NCBI RefSeq assembly: GCF_947259545.1 | Contig: NZ_CAMYMK010000002.1 | Coordinates: 186,001 to 250,000 of the forward strand | Length of the DNA: 64,000 nt | DNA from: an uncultured Marinobacter sp. | Lineage (GTDB): Bacteria > Pseudomonadota > Gammaproteobacteria > Pseudomonadales > Oleiphilaceae | Direction: 5' to 3' | Shown here: positions 1 through 8,988 of the stretch, piece after piece | How the letters are laid out: each line of letters opens with the position of its first letter | How positions within the stretch are numbered: position 1 is the stretch's first letter | Made by a program: the position numbers and the translations under genes | Notes under the pieces: generated by a model | The model's database searches: none | Told to the model about the DNA's origin: nothing | Seen by the model: the letters and a program-made list of their open reading frames with translations, nothing else

Positions 1-129
1 GTGTGCAGTAAATCCTCTCACCATGACCGAATTCTGGCGGCGAGGAGAGCCGCCGACCACGCCACGGCAGGCATTGATGAGCTGACCTATCGCAATGCGG
101 ATAACTCCAGACTGTTCTTCAGGGGCTGA
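1..129 (+). CDS. pqqE: PqqE C-terminus (partial, 5' end outside window)
   Basis: An open frame enters at base 1 and stops with TGA at 127-129, giving 42 residues that begin VCSKSSHHDRILAARR and end NADNSRLFFRG. A Cys-x-x-Ser-x-x-His stretch just before a short basic tail is what I recall from the end of the SPASM domain of PqqE, the radical-SAM enzyme that crosslinks Glu and Tyr of PqqA in pyrroloquinoline quinone synthesis. The neighbours fit, because in pseudomonads pqqE is followed by an S9 peptidase gene and the erc regulators. The frame overlaps the start of the next gene by 35 bases. The call rests on a short tail plus gene order and is therefore moderate. Confidence 0.6.
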   Translation: MCSKSSHHDRILAARRAADHATAGIDELTYRNADNSRLFFRG

Positions 130-1990
130 TGTTTCCTGCGCCCCTGCCCGTGATTCCGACCCCTGCGGGCAGCCGGTCCTGCTGAGCGCCGAGGACGCCT
201 GTGCCTCCTACATCCAGCGCGGGGCACTGTCGGTCTCGCGGGCCGGCGTGTTCTGGCTTCAAACTGAACCGGCTCTTGGCATAACGGCGCTGTGGCACCT
301 GACAGACCAGGGCCCGGCACGGCTGGGGCCACAAGGCTTGAGTATTCGCAGTCGGGTCAATGGGTATGGCGGGGGAGCGTTGGCCGCTTCGGATCTCGGT
401 GTGTTTGTGGTGAGCGAGGATCAACAGATTCACTTCATTGATCGGATGGATGGCCACTGCCAGCAACTGACCGAGGAACGGGGAGTTGCCTATGGTGGAC
501 TGTTGGCGGATCCGGCGCGACACCGAGTGTTCGCGGTAAGGGAGAGGGACGGTCAGCAGCAGTTGGTGGCTGTGGGTCCGGAGCAGGGCATCCAGATCCT
601 GCACAGCGGCCAGGATTTTTACGGGGCACCGGCACTTTCCGATGACGGATGCCATATTGCCTGGGTCAGTTGGCAGTTGCCGGATATGCCCTGGCTCCGG
701 TCCGAGCTCTGGACGGCTCTGGTGACAGAGAGTGGTTGGCTCCGCGGCTGCGAAACCTGGCCGACCCCTTCGGAAGCGTCGGTGCAGCAACCGGTGTTTG
801 CCGGCGACACCCTTTGGGTACTGTCCGATCATGGTGGCTGGTGGCAGCCGTGGCGCCTGAACCCGGACGGCGATAACGGTGACTGGGTAACGTGTGATGT
901 GCCGAACCTGGATCATGCCAATGCGCCCTGGCAGCTTGGGGAGTCTCACCATGTCTCCCTGGTGGGTGGTGGCTGGGCCAGGGTTCGCTATTGCAACGGG
1001 TCCGGTGAACTCTGGCTGGTTGACCATGATGATCACCAGGGCCGAAGGGTGGCCGCTACATTCAGTGATTTTCGTGATCTGTGTTCAGTGGGGGCGGAGT
1101 TGTATTGTATCGCCCGATCCTCCACGCGGCTGGATGCGGTGTTGGCAATCAACCCCGGCACCGATCAGGTGCGAGTTGTCGCGGGTGGCGAAGAGGCCAT
1201 GAAGGGAAACTCACCGGCCTTGCCGCAGAACTTTGTGGTGCCCACTGGAAGCACCTCCGAGCCGGGTATTCAGGGCTTTTTCTACAGCCCCACCTCAGAG
1301 GAGCCGGAGAATCCGCCGCCCCTGATCCTGGTAGCCCACGGTGGCCCGACCTCGGCAGCCTATCCGGTCTTCAACCCTCACATACAGTTCTGGTGCCAGC
1401 GCGGATTTGCCGTGGCCGAAGTTAATTATCGTGGCAGCTCCGGTTTTGGCAGAGAGTTCCGGTTAGCGCTCGCGGGTCGCTGGGGCGAAGCCGATGTCGA
1501 GGACATGGAGCGGGCGGCCGATTATCTCGCCGAGTGCGGCCTCGTTGACGGCCGTCGCCTGTTTATACAGGGGCGAAGTTCCGGAGGGTACACGGTATTG
1601 ATGACATTGATCGCCAGTCGCCGCTTTGCCGCCGGCGCAAGCATGTATGGTGTGACCGATCCGTTACGCCTGCGGGCGGCAACCCATCGATTTGAATCCG
1701 GATATCTGGATTGGCTGCTGGGCTCTCCACACCAACATCCCGAGCGCTGGGACGCGCGGACGCCGCTACACCAGGCCGACCGCATCCGGACACCCATGAT
1801 TTTCTTCCAGGGGGGCCAGGACCAGGTGGTGGTTCCCGAGCAGACCAGGGCCATGATTGCCATGATGCAAGCCGCCGACCTATCGCCGGAACTGCACTGG
1901 TTTGACGACGAGGGCCATGGTTTTCGGCATCGGTCCAGCCAGGCTGGCATGCTGACCTGGCTCTACAGCTTTTATCGGAAGCACAGTTGA
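95..1990 (+). CDS. S9 family prolyl oligopeptidase-like peptidase (PqqH-like)
   Basis: This 631-residue serine peptidase has an N-terminal seven-bladed-propeller-like region (about residues 35-390) and a C-terminal alpha/beta hydrolase domain. The nucleophile elbow GRSSGG places the catalytic Ser at 495, Asp576 follows in GGQDQ and His608 in DEGHGF, so the triad is intact. There is no signal peptide, so it is probably cytosolic. The start is uncertain: ATG at 95 is the only usual start before the conserved LSAEDA region, its ribosome site is weak, and it overlaps the probable pqqE end, which suggests coupling. A peptidase gene at this position in Pseudomonas aeruginosa is called pqqH; a role in PQQ maturation or turnover is inferred from context only. 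Confidence 0.88.
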   Translation: MRITPDCSSGADVSCAPARDSDPCGQPVLLSAEDACASYIQRGALSVSRAGVFWLQTEPALGITALWHLTDQGPARLGPQGLSIRSRVNGYGGGALAASDLGVFVVSEDQQIHFIDRMDGHCQQLTEERGVAYGGLLADPARHRVFAVRERDGQQQLVAVGPEQGIQILHSGQDFYGAPALSDDGCHIAWVSWQLPDMPWLRSELWTALVTESGWLRGCETWPTPSEASVQQPVFAGDTLWVLSDHGGWWQPWRLNPDGDNGDWVTCDVPNLDHANAPWQLGESHHVSLVGGGWARVRYCNGSGELWLVDHDDHQGRRVAATFSDFRDLCSVGAELYCIARSSTRLDAVLAINPGTDQVRVVAGGEEAMKGNSPALPQNFVVPTGSTSEPGIQGFFYSPTSEEPENPPPLILVAHGGPTSAAYPVFNPHIQFWCQRGFAVAEVNYRGSSGFGREFRLALAGRWGEADVEDMERAADYLAECGLVDGRRLFIQGRSSGGYTVLMTLIASRRFAAGASMYGVTDPLRLRAATHRFESGYLDWLLGSPHQHPERWDARTPLHQADRIRTPMIFFQGGQDQVVVPEQTRAMIAMMQAADLSPELHWFDDEGHGFRHRSSQAGMLTWLYSFYRKHS

Positions 1991-2070
1991 TTTAAAGGCC
2001 ATGAACCTGCGGGGAACTTGAGTTAAACTTTCGACGATTCCTATAATAAAAATGCGTCGAGTACAGCCCA

Positions 2071-3234
2071 ATGAGTCACGACATATCAGCACTTCGAAAA
2101 TTTGTTTCACCAGAGATCGTGTTTGGTGCGGGGGCGCGTAAATCCGTGGCCAATTTCGCCAGTAACTTCGGTGCAAAGCACGTACTGCTGGTCTCCGACC
2201 CGGGCGTGGCAATGGCTGGCTGGGTGAATGAGATTGTAGCGCTGCTGACGGATGCCGGCATTCGCACCACGATATTCACCGGCGTTTCACCCAATCCCAA
2301 GGTGGATGAGGTGATGGCGGGGGCGGAGTTGTACAAATCCAGCGAATGCGATGTCATTGTCGCCATTGGTGGTGGCAGCCCCATGGATTGCGCCAAGGGG
2401 ATTGGCATTGTGGCAACGCACGGGCGCAGCATTCTGGAGTTCGAGGGGGTGGATACCATTACTCATCCGTCGCCCCCGCTGATATTGATACCAACCACAG
2501 CGGGTACATCGGCAGATGTCTCGCAGTTTGCGATCATTTCCGATCCCAAACGGCGCTTCAAGTTTTCCATTATCAGCAAGGCGGTGGTCCCCGACGTCTC
2601 CCTGATTGATCCGGAAGTCACGGAAACCATGGACGCCTATCTGACTGCCTGCACAGGCGTGGATGCCATGGTTCATGCGATCGAGGCATTTGTTTCCACC
2701 GGCAGTGGGCCGTTAACCGATACCCATGCCCTGGAAGCGATTCGTCTCATTAACCGCAATCTTGAGCCGCTGGTGGAGAACACCGCAAACCCGTTCCTGC
2801 GTGAACAAATCATGCTGGCGTCGATGCAGGCCGGGCTGGCTTTTTCCAACGCCATTCTCGGCGCAGTGCACGCCATGTCCCACAGTCTTGGGGGTTACCT
2901 GGATCTGCCACACGGTTTATGTAATGCGTTGTTGCTGGAACATGTCGTTGCCTATAACTACGTCTCGGCGGAAGACCGTTTCCGCCGGGTGGCGGAGGCG
3001 ATGGACATCGATACCCGCGGTATGGGCAAGCCTGAAATCAAGAAGCGGCTGATGAATCGTATTGTCGAGCTCAAGCGCAAGGTCGGGCTGGAGGCGCGGC
3101 TCGCCGAGTTGGGGGTTACCGTGTCCGATATTCCGTACCTGTCAGGGTTCGCCCTGCAGGACCCCTGCATACTCACGAATCCCCGCAAATCCAGTTTGCG
3201 GGATGTCCAGGTCGTTTATGAAGAAGCCCTCTGA
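2071..3234 (+). CDS. ercA: ErcA, iron-containing alcohol dehydrogenase-like regulatory protein
   Basis: This 387-residue type III (iron-dependent) alcohol dehydrogenase family protein has the nucleotide-binding GGGSPMDCAKG motif near residue 100. The four metal ligands of the family are all present: Asp198, His202, His267 and His281 (in GVDAMVHA, VHAMSHSLG and PHG). The homologue next to the PQQ genes in Pseudomonas is ErcA, which is described as part of the regulatory chain for ethanol oxidation rather than as a main catabolic enzyme. The intact ligands mean catalysis cannot be excluded here. The 3' end overlaps the downstream kinase gene by 17 bases, so the two are probably co-translated. 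Confidence 0.88.
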   Translation: MSHDISALRKFVSPEIVFGAGARKSVANFASNFGAKHVLLVSDPGVAMAGWVNEIVALLTDAGIRTTIFTGVSPNPKVDEVMAGAELYKSSECDVIVAIGGGSPMDCAKGIGIVATHGRSILEFEGVDTITHPSPPLILIPTTAGTSADVSQFAIISDPKRRFKFSIISKAVVPDVSLIDPEVTETMDAYLTACTGVDAMVHAIEAFVSTGSGPLTDTHALEAIRLINRNLEPLVENTANPFLREQIMLASMQAGLAFSNAILGAVHAMSHSLGGYLDLPHGLCNALLLEHVVAYNYVSAEDRFRRVAEAMDIDTRGMGKPEIKKRLMNRIVELKRKVGLEARLAELGVTVSDIPYLSGFALQDPCILTNPRKSSLRDVQVVYEEAL

Positions 3235-4975
3235 GGAAAAGGACAGTGGCTATGGAGTGGGCGATCTGCTGGGGCTGGGAAGCCAGTCGGTCCGCAAGAA
3301 CTATTACCCCGCCCTGCAGGAACGCATAGAGGAGCTGGAGAAGGAGCGTAACCGCTATAAGTGGCTGTTTGAAAACGCACTTCATGGCATTTTCCAGGCC
3401 AACATGCGTGGTGGCTTCCTGGCCTGTAACCCGGCGATGGCCCGTATCTGCGGCTACGCCAGCGCCGAGGAGCTGAAGCAACGGGTGATCCGGCTGCGGG
3501 AACAGTTGTTCTGCAGTTCCAATGAGTTTGACAAGATCCGCCAGGAGCTCCTGGACGAGGGCAGTCTGCGTGTGCGGGAGACCCGTCTGCGTCGGGCGGA
3601 CAACACGCCGGTGCATGTTGCGATCTCCATGTTGCGACGCCCGGATCTGGGCCCGGAAGTGGTGGAAGCCTTCGTTGCGGACATTACTGAACGGGTTCAG
3701 GCCCGGCAAAAACTGGAACAGCTCAATGCCGATCTGGAGCGACGGGTGGAAGAGCGCACTGCAGCCTTGCAGAATGCCAACGTCGGGCTGCGCTACCAGA
3801 TTGAGGAGCGGGAAAAGGTTGAGCGCGAACTGGTGGTCGCCATGGAGGCCGCGCGTGAAGCCAACCGCAGCAAGGACAAATATTTGGCCGCTGCCAGCCA
3901 CGACCTGATGCAGCCGCTGAATGCCGCCAGGCTGATGATTTCTGCCCTTCAGGACAGCCAGTTGCCAGATCAGGAACAGCGCATGGTGCACCAGGTTCAC
4001 CGCGCCCTTGAGGGGGCGGAAGACCTGTTGGCGGATCTGCTGGATATCTCCAAGCTGGATCAGCAGGCGATGAGGCCGGATCTGGCATTCACTGACGTGG
4101 CGGCGCTTGCCACCGGGCTCGGAGAAGAGTTTGAAGCGGTGGCCGCCAATGCCGGTTTACAGTTCCGGATTCATACGGTGCCCGCAATGGTCAGAACCGA
4201 TCAGCGTATGCTGACCCGCATCATCCGTAATCTGTTGAGCAATGCCTTTCGCTACACACGCCAAGGAGGAGTTCTGCTGGCTTTGCGCGCCCGTGGTGAC
4301 TGCCTGCGTATCGAAGTCTGGGACACTGGGGTCGGCATCGAAGAGAGTAAGCTCCGGGATATCTTCAGGGAATTTCACCAACTGCTGCCCCAGGGCACTG
4401 GCGGGCGTCAGGGCGTGGGGTTGGGGCTGGCCATTGTGGAACGCATGGTCAGGATTCTGGACTACGATATTGACGTTGCTTCCCGGCCGGGCAAGGGTTC
4501 CCGCTTTGTATTGACCGTTCCCCTGGAGAAAAGTATGACTGGCCAGGCAGCAGTCGGGGAAAGGAATCCGCTCGAAACCTTTACCGAAGGTTTCAACGGT
4601 GCACGGGTACTGGTCATTGATAATGAGCAGGCTGTTCTGGATAGCATGCGGGTATTGCTGGAGCGCTGGGGGTGCACGGTCAGGACGGCCCGCAGTGATA
4701 CTGAAGCCCAGGAATCGCTGGCGGCGGAGGAGCGGCCTCCATCCGTCATCCTGGCGGATTATCATCTGGATAATAATCTGACGGGGTGTGAAGCGATTTA
4801 CGGCGTCCGCCGCAAACTGGATAGGGATATTCCCGCCGCGATCATTACCGCTGACAGTAGTGACAATATTCGAAGACTGGTGCGTGCCCAGTACCTGCCG
4901 ATCCTCAACAAACCCGTGAAACCCAATCGCCTGCGAGCATTGTTGACCAGTCTGCTGGGGCCATCTTCGGAATAA
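3218..4975 (+). CDS. NahK/ErcS-family hybrid sensor histidine kinase
   Basis: This is a 585-residue cytoplasmic kinase with no membrane segment. In order it has a PAS domain (about 45-160), a coiled coil (about 165-215), a HisKA dimerisation helix with phospho-acceptor His228 in ASHDLMQP, a HATPase domain with DTGVGI and GVGLGLAIVERM motifs, and a C-terminal receiver domain with Asp514 in LADYHLD and Lys565 in NKPVKP. I chose ATG 3218, which follows CCAGGT, because the frame upstream of it is only ercA read out of frame. The layout matches the ErcS'/NahK group, and the position beside ercA supports a role in alcohol-oxidation signalling. Its partner regulator is not in the window. Confidence 0.87.
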   Translation: MKKPSEEKDSGYGVGDLLGLGSQSVRKNYYPALQERIEELEKERNRYKWLFENALHGIFQANMRGGFLACNPAMARICGYASAEELKQRVIRLREQLFCSSNEFDKIRQELLDEGSLRVRETRLRRADNTPVHVAISMLRRPDLGPEVVEAFVADITERVQARQKLEQLNADLERRVEERTAALQNANVGLRYQIEEREKVERELVVAMEAAREANRSKDKYLAAASHDLMQPLNAARLMISALQDSQLPDQEQRMVHQVHRALEGAEDLLADLLDISKLDQQAMRPDLAFTDVAALATGLGEEFEAVAANAGLQFRIHTVPAMVRTDQRMLTRIIRNLLSNAFRYTRQGGVLLALRARGDCLRIEVWDTGVGIEESKLRDIFREFHQLLPQGTGGRQGVGLGLAIVERMVRILDYDIDVASRPGKGSRFVLTVPLEKSMTGQAAVGERNPLETFTEGFNGARVLVIDNEQAVLDSMRVLLERWGCTVRTARSDTEAQESLAAEERPPSVILADYHLDNNLTGCEAIYGVRRKLDRDIPAAIITADSSDNIRRLVRAQYLPILNKPVKPNRLRALLTSLLGPSSE

Positions 4976-5046
4976 CGAACTAACCCGTCATGGCCCAAGG
5001 GTCTACACTGATTCCTGAGATCCCATGAATTTCAGGAGAGTGCATC

Positions 5047-5331
5047 ATGGCAATAACCGATAACGCCCTGACCAATCACGAAGTGACCATCTGCCTGGCT
5101 GGCGGTGCTGTCCTTGGCCCGTTCAATGCCACATGGTCCCAGGACAATGGTGGTGATGTCCGCGAACTCGTGAAGGAATACGATGCCTTTTTGCAGGGTG
5201 AGAAGCAGCACCGGTTCAAGTTCCATCTCCACGATACCTACACCAATACCGTCCAGACATTAGTTGTTAACTTTGAACAGGTTACGGGAATTTGTGACCA
5301 TGTCAGACTGAAGTCACACCATGGGGGCTGA
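5047..5331 (+). CDS. Conserved-looking small protein of unknown function
   Basis: A 94-residue open frame starts at ATG 5047 after a clear CAGGAG ribosome site and ends 32 bases before the fumC start. The sequence is soluble, has no signal peptide or membrane segment, and is mixed alpha/beta with a His- and aromatic-rich C-terminal half (KQHRFKFHLHDTYTN). Cysteines occur at about residues 17 and 83 without a metal-binding pattern. I do not recognise the family. Its ribosome site and spacing look like a real gene, possibly sharing a message with fumC. Confidence 0.7.
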   Translation: MAITDNALTNHEVTICLAGGAVLGPFNATWSQDNGGDVRELVKEYDAFLQGEKQHRFKFHLHDTYTNTVQTLVVNFEQVTGICDHVRLKSHHGG

Positions 5332-5363
5332 CGATTCCCTGATACCGATAAGGAGAGGGTGTC

Positions 5364-6740
5364 ATGAGTGAATTCAGAACGGAGAAAGACAGTCTCGGAG
5401 AAGTGAATGTTCCTGCGGACGCTCTCTGGGGCGCGCAGACACAGCGGGCCATTGACAACTTTCCGGTCAGTGGCCAGCCCATGCCGTCGGCATTTATTGC
5501 CGCGGTTGCCCGGATCAAGCAGGCAGCGGCGGAGGCCAATGCCAGTCTTGGGTACCTGGACAATGAAAAGCGGGATGCGATCGTCGAGGCATGCGAACAA
5601 CTGGTGAACGGCGAGTATGCCGACCAGTTTCCGGTGGACCGCTACCAGACCGGGTCTGGTACCAGTACCAATATGAACGTCAACGAAGTGATTGCTGCAG
5701 TGGCGGCGCGTGCCGGAGTGGAGGTGAACGCCAACGATCATGTCAATATGAGCCAGAGCTCCAATGACGTGATTCCAACTGCCATCCATGTCAGTGCCGT
5801 GACTACGGTTCAGACCCGGCTGTTGCCGGCATTGTCTCATCTGTGCGGTATGATCTATGAGCGGGAAGCGCTGTTCTCTGAGCAGGTAAAAACCGGCCGA
5901 ACGCACTTGATGGACGCCATGCCGGTTACCCTGGGGCAGGAGCTTCGCACCTGGCGTGAGCAACTTCTGGCGACGGAAAAGCGTGTGGAAGCGGCGGTTG
6001 ACGATCTGATGTCGCTACCGCAGGGCGGAACGGCCGTTGGCACCGGTGTCAACGCACCCGATGAATTTGCAGGACAGTTCGTCAAGTTCCTGGCTACCGA
6101 CACCGGGTACCATTTCCGCTCCCTGGAACACAAGTTTGTCGGGCAGAGTGCCATTGATTCGCCCGTGGCATTATCTGCCCAGCTACGGGGGGTGGCGATC
6201 GTACTGACCAAGATTGCCAATGACCTGCGCTGGATGAACAGTGGGCCGATTCATGGGCTGGCAGAGATCAGCCTGCCGGCACTGCAACCCGGTAGCAGCA
6301 TCATGCCGGGGAAAGTGAACCCGGTAATTCCGGAATCGGTGGCCATGGCGAGTGCCCAGGTCATGGGGCTGGATACGACGGTTGCGTTGGCCGGTCAGTC
6401 CGGCAATTTCCAGCTCAATGTGATGCTGCCGCTGGTAGGGGCGAACCTGCTGGATATGGTGGACTTGCTGAGTAACGCTTCGTCCATACTGGCCAACAAG
6501 GCGATCAAGGGCTTCAGCGTCAATGAGGATAACCTGAACGCAGGGGTAGGCCGGAATCCGGTGCTGGTCACAGCCCTGAATCCGGAAATTGGCTACGCCC
6601 TGGCCGCGGACATCGCCAAGGAAGCCTACCGCACAGGTCGCCCGGTGATTGATGTGGCAGAGGAGCGAAGTGGGCTGGACAGGCCCCGGTTGGAAGCGCT
6701 GATGGATCCGCTCAAATTGACCCGTGGCGGGGTTTCCTGA
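5364..6740 (+). CDS. fumC: Class II fumarate hydratase FumC
   Basis: This 458-residue iron-independent fumarase interconverts fumarate and L-malate in the TCA cycle. The superfamily signature GSSIMPGKVNP is present with its catalytic serine loop, as are TGRTHLMDAMP (catalytic His region) and the substrate motif GSGTSTNMNVNE. Length is normal for FumC. ATG 5364 follows AAGGAGAG at good spacing. A class II enzyme is oxygen- and iron-insensitive, which suits an organism facing iron limitation; whether Fur or oxidative stress controls it cannot be read here. Mqo, which uses its product, lies 6 kb downstream but is not in the same operon. Confidence 0.97.
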   Translation: MSEFRTEKDSLGEVNVPADALWGAQTQRAIDNFPVSGQPMPSAFIAAVARIKQAAAEANASLGYLDNEKRDAIVEACEQLVNGEYADQFPVDRYQTGSGTSTNMNVNEVIAAVAARAGVEVNANDHVNMSQSSNDVIPTAIHVSAVTTVQTRLLPALSHLCGMIYEREALFSEQVKTGRTHLMDAMPVTLGQELRTWREQLLATEKRVEAAVDDLMSLPQGGTAVGTGVNAPDEFAGQFVKFLATDTGYHFRSLEHKFVGQSAIDSPVALSAQLRGVAIVLTKIANDLRWMNSGPIHGLAEISLPALQPGSSIMPGKVNPVIPESVAMASAQVMGLDTTVALAGQSGNFQLNVMLPLVGANLLDMVDLLSNASSILANKAIKGFSVNEDNLNAGVGRNPVLVTALNPEIGYALAADIAKEAYRTGRPVIDVAEERSGLDRPRLEALMDPLKLTRGGVS

Positions 6741-6757
6741 ACCGGAGGCTGATTGAC

Positions 6758-7240
6758 TTGATCCTGGCACTGGAGCTGTTCGTGATGTTGGTGCTGGCTA
6801 ACGGAGCCCCGGTGGTTGCCAGGAGATTGTTTGGCCATCATTGGTCGGCACCGGTGGACGGTGGCCGACTCTGGCGCGATGGTCGCCCAGTGCTGGGTAA
6901 GAGTAAGACCTGGCGTGGTGTGGTGTCTGGCACAGTGAGCTGTGGCCTGTTTGCCATGGTGGCGGGTCTTGGGTTGTTCTTCGGTTTGCTGTTCGGTTTG
7001 ATGGGGCTGCTCGGGGATATACTCAGCAGCTTCATCAAGCGGCGACGTGGGCTGGAGGCCAGTGCCAAGGCTTTATGGCTGGACCAGGTTCCGGAAGCGC
7101 TACTGCCGATGATCCTGGCGTTTTTATGGTTACCTCTGGGGCTCTGGCAGGCGGTGGCGGTTGTGGTGCTGTTTACCCTGTCCAATATTTTGTTCTCACC
7201 CCTGCTATACCGCCTCGGTATCCGGCGCCAGCCGCACTGA
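6758..7240 (+). CDS. CarS-like (CDP-archaeol synthase family, DUF46) membrane protein
   Basis: This 160-residue integral membrane protein has about four hydrophobic segments. The segment GDILSSFIKRRRG followed by DQ reproduces the GDxxxSFxKRR...DQ pattern of the CDP-archaeol synthase/CdsA-like cytidylyltransferases. In archaea CarS transfers CMP from CTP to a lipid phosphate; bacterial members are poorly characterised, so the substrate here is unknown. A TTG start is chosen because CCGGAGG sits 8-9 bases before it. It begins 17 bases after the fumC stop, so it is likely co-transcribed. It ends 3 bases from the end of the opposing metallophosphoesterase gene. Confidence 0.72.
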   Translation: MILALELFVMLVLANGAPVVARRLFGHHWSAPVDGGRLWRDGRPVLGKSKTWRGVVSGTVSCGLFAMVAGLGLFFGLLFGLMGLLGDILSSFIKRRRGLEASAKALWLDQVPEALLPMILAFLWLPLGLWQAVAVVVLFTLSNILFSPLLYRLGIRRQPH

Positions 7241-7243
7241 TCT

Positions 7244-8218
7244 TTACTCCGGTCCCCGAGTCAGGGTGTGGATCGTCACTTCCGGTGGGCAGTTCAGACG
7301 TACATTGATCACCGAGGTGCCCGATCCTGGCGAGGTGTACCCCTGCATGCCATTCATTTGCCAGTGTCCACGGCCGAGAGCCCTTGGGCAATCGGAATCC
7401 AGGGTGACGGGAATGCCGCCGGGCAGGCAGATCTGGCCGCCGTGGGTATGGCCGCACAGAAAGATGTCGTAGCCGGCGTGCGCGGCTTCCCGATAAATCT
7501 CCGGTGTATGGCTAAGTAAGATACTGATGCCCCCGAGGGGGATGTTATCCCCTGCCCGGTGCAGGTTGTGGACCTTGTAGAAGTGGGCATCATCTACCCC
7601 CGCCAGGTAAAGGACTTCTCCATTACGATGAATCTCTGAGTGTTCGTTCATCAGCAGCCGGTAGCCCATGTCTTCCAGGCCGGGAACCATCCGTATGCTG
7701 TCGTGATTGCCCAGCACCGCGTAGGCATCGCCGCGAATCGCATCCCTGAGTTTTGCCATGCCTTCCAGTGCTTCGTCCACCGGCCCCCAGGTCAGGCGCC
7801 GGTAATCACCGGTCAATACGCACAGGTCGTATTCCAGGGGGGCGATCTGGTCAATCACCGCCTGAAGATTGGCCTCGTCCATATCGACATGCAGGTCAGT
7901 CAGATGAAGGATGCGGAAACCCTCAAAGGATGCTGGCAGATCAGGTATATGAAACGAGCTGTTGGTGGTGGCCAGGCGTCGACTGTTGCTTTGCCCCCGC
8001 CCGAACAGGCCAGACAGTTGCAGGCAAAAACGGATAAACCCGGGGGCTAACGCCCAGTTCTCCAGGTGGAATGTCCTGTGGTTGGGTCCGAATACCCTGG
8101 CTTCAGCCTCCCGCTCGATCCCCAGCCTCTGGCGGGCGTGGACGGGACCAAGCCTCAGGCTTAAGCGGTACTCCAGTAGTTCATCCTCACTTTCTGGTGC
8201 ATGAGCCCTGGCGGTCAT
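7244..8218 (-). CDS. Metallophosphoesterase (calcineurin-like)
   Basis: The protein has about 324 residues and all the metal-binding motifs of calcineurin-like phosphoesterases in order: LTDLHVD (DxH), GDYRR, GNHDS and CGHTHGGQ. This is the YaeI/YkuE-type arrangement, whose members often hydrolyse phosphoesters at the membrane. There is no obvious signal peptide, although a hydrophobic patch lies near residues 60-75. The start is chosen at MTARAH (8218) because the frame upstream runs into the msrA promoter region; another Met four codons earlier (8230) is possible. It is divergent from msrA and convergent with the CarS-like gene. Substrate unknown. Confidence 0.85.
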   Translation of the reverse strand: MTARAHAPESEDELLEYRLSLRLGPVHARQRLGIEREAEARVFGPNHRTFHLENWALAPGFIRFCLQLSGLFGRGQSNSRRLATTNSSFHIPDLPASFEGFRILHLTDLHVDMDEANLQAVIDQIAPLEYDLCVLTGDYRRLTWGPVDEALEGMAKLRDAIRGDAYAVLGNHDSIRMVPGLEDMGYRLLMNEHSEIHRNGEVLYLAGVDDAHFYKVHNLHRAGDNIPLGGISILLSHTPEIYREAAHAGYDIFLCGHTHGGQICLPGGIPVTLDSDCPRALGRGHWQMNGMQGYTSPGSGTSVINVRLNCPPEVTIHTLTRGPE

Positions 8219-8333
8219 GATAATTCCCATGTTGCACGTATTGGCAAACCCTAACTTCATTATGGTTGGCTTGGGGCGTGTTGCAACCGCAGTGATACAA
8301 TGTTCATGTTTCACCAAACGAGTGGAGGCGATT

Positions 8334-8978
8334 ATGGCAACATCATGTAATATTCCGGGGCTGGAAGTGCCACGCAGCCGGTTTCCCGATCCGGAGCAGG
8401 ATCTGGAAGACAGCGCCAGCGCTGCCCATGTGGTTCTGGCTGGCGGTTGTTTCTGGTGCGTTGAAGCTGTGTTTCTGGCGATTAACGGCGTAACCCACGT
8501 GGAGTCTGGTTATGCCGGCGGCAGTGCCGACACGGCACATTACGAAGCCGTATGCGGTGGCCAGACCGGTCATGCCGAAGTGGTGGATGTTCACTACGAT
8601 TCGTCTAAAGTCAGCTTTGGTCAGCTATTGAAAGTCTTCTTTTCCGTAGCCCACGACCCCACTCAGTTGAATCGTCAGGGGCATGATCGGGGCACGCAAT
8701 ACCGGTCCGCGGTGTTCTATGAAACGCCGGAGCAGAAGCGTGTGGTTGAGGCCTACATCCGTCAATTGGATGCTGCTGGGGTCTATCCGGAGCCCATCGT
8801 TACCCGGCTGGAGCCGCTGGAGGCCTTCTATCCGGCCGAAGCCTATCATCAGAACTTCGCCGCCCAGAATCCCTATCAGCCCTACGTCATGGCGGTCGCC
8901 GCGCCCAAGGTGGAGAAGCTGGTGGAGTCCTATGGCGATTATCTGAAACCCGATTACCGCAACGACGACACAGCCTGA
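8334..8978 (+). CDS. msrA: Peptide-methionine (S)-S-oxide reductase MsrA
   Basis: This 214-residue enzyme reduces the S epimer of methionine sulfoxide in oxidised proteins. The active-site motif GGCFWCVEA has the catalytic Cys at 39, and the family blocks GYAGG and [16 protein letters not shown] follow. Length is close to the Escherichia coli enzyme. ATG 8334 is preceded by GTGGAGGCG, and the frame upstream of it is non-coding. It starts a run with msrB (11 bases later) and plsC, so both sulfoxide stereoisomers are handled from one message. Confidence 0.96.
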   Translation: MATSCNIPGLEVPRSRFPDPEQDLEDSASAAHVVLAGGCFWCVEAVFLAINGVTHVESGYAGGSADTAHYEAVCGGQTGHAEVVDVHYDSSKVSFGQLLKVFFSVAHDPTQLNRQGHDRGTQYRSAVFYETPEQKRVVEAYIRQLDAAGVYPEPIVTRLEPLEAFYPAEAYHQNFAAQNPYQPYVMAVAAPKVEKLVESYGDYLKPDYRNDDTA

Positions 8979-8988
8979 GGAGGTTGCC

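Noticed and set aside
119-1036. 305-codon minus-strand frame opposite the S9 peptidase
   Set aside because: No motif, no ribosome site and strong coding evidence on the other strand.
8266-8301. Sigma-70 promoter for msrA (TTGGGG with TACAAT)
   Set aside because: The spacing is 19 bases and the -35 is poor; the -10 alone is not enough.
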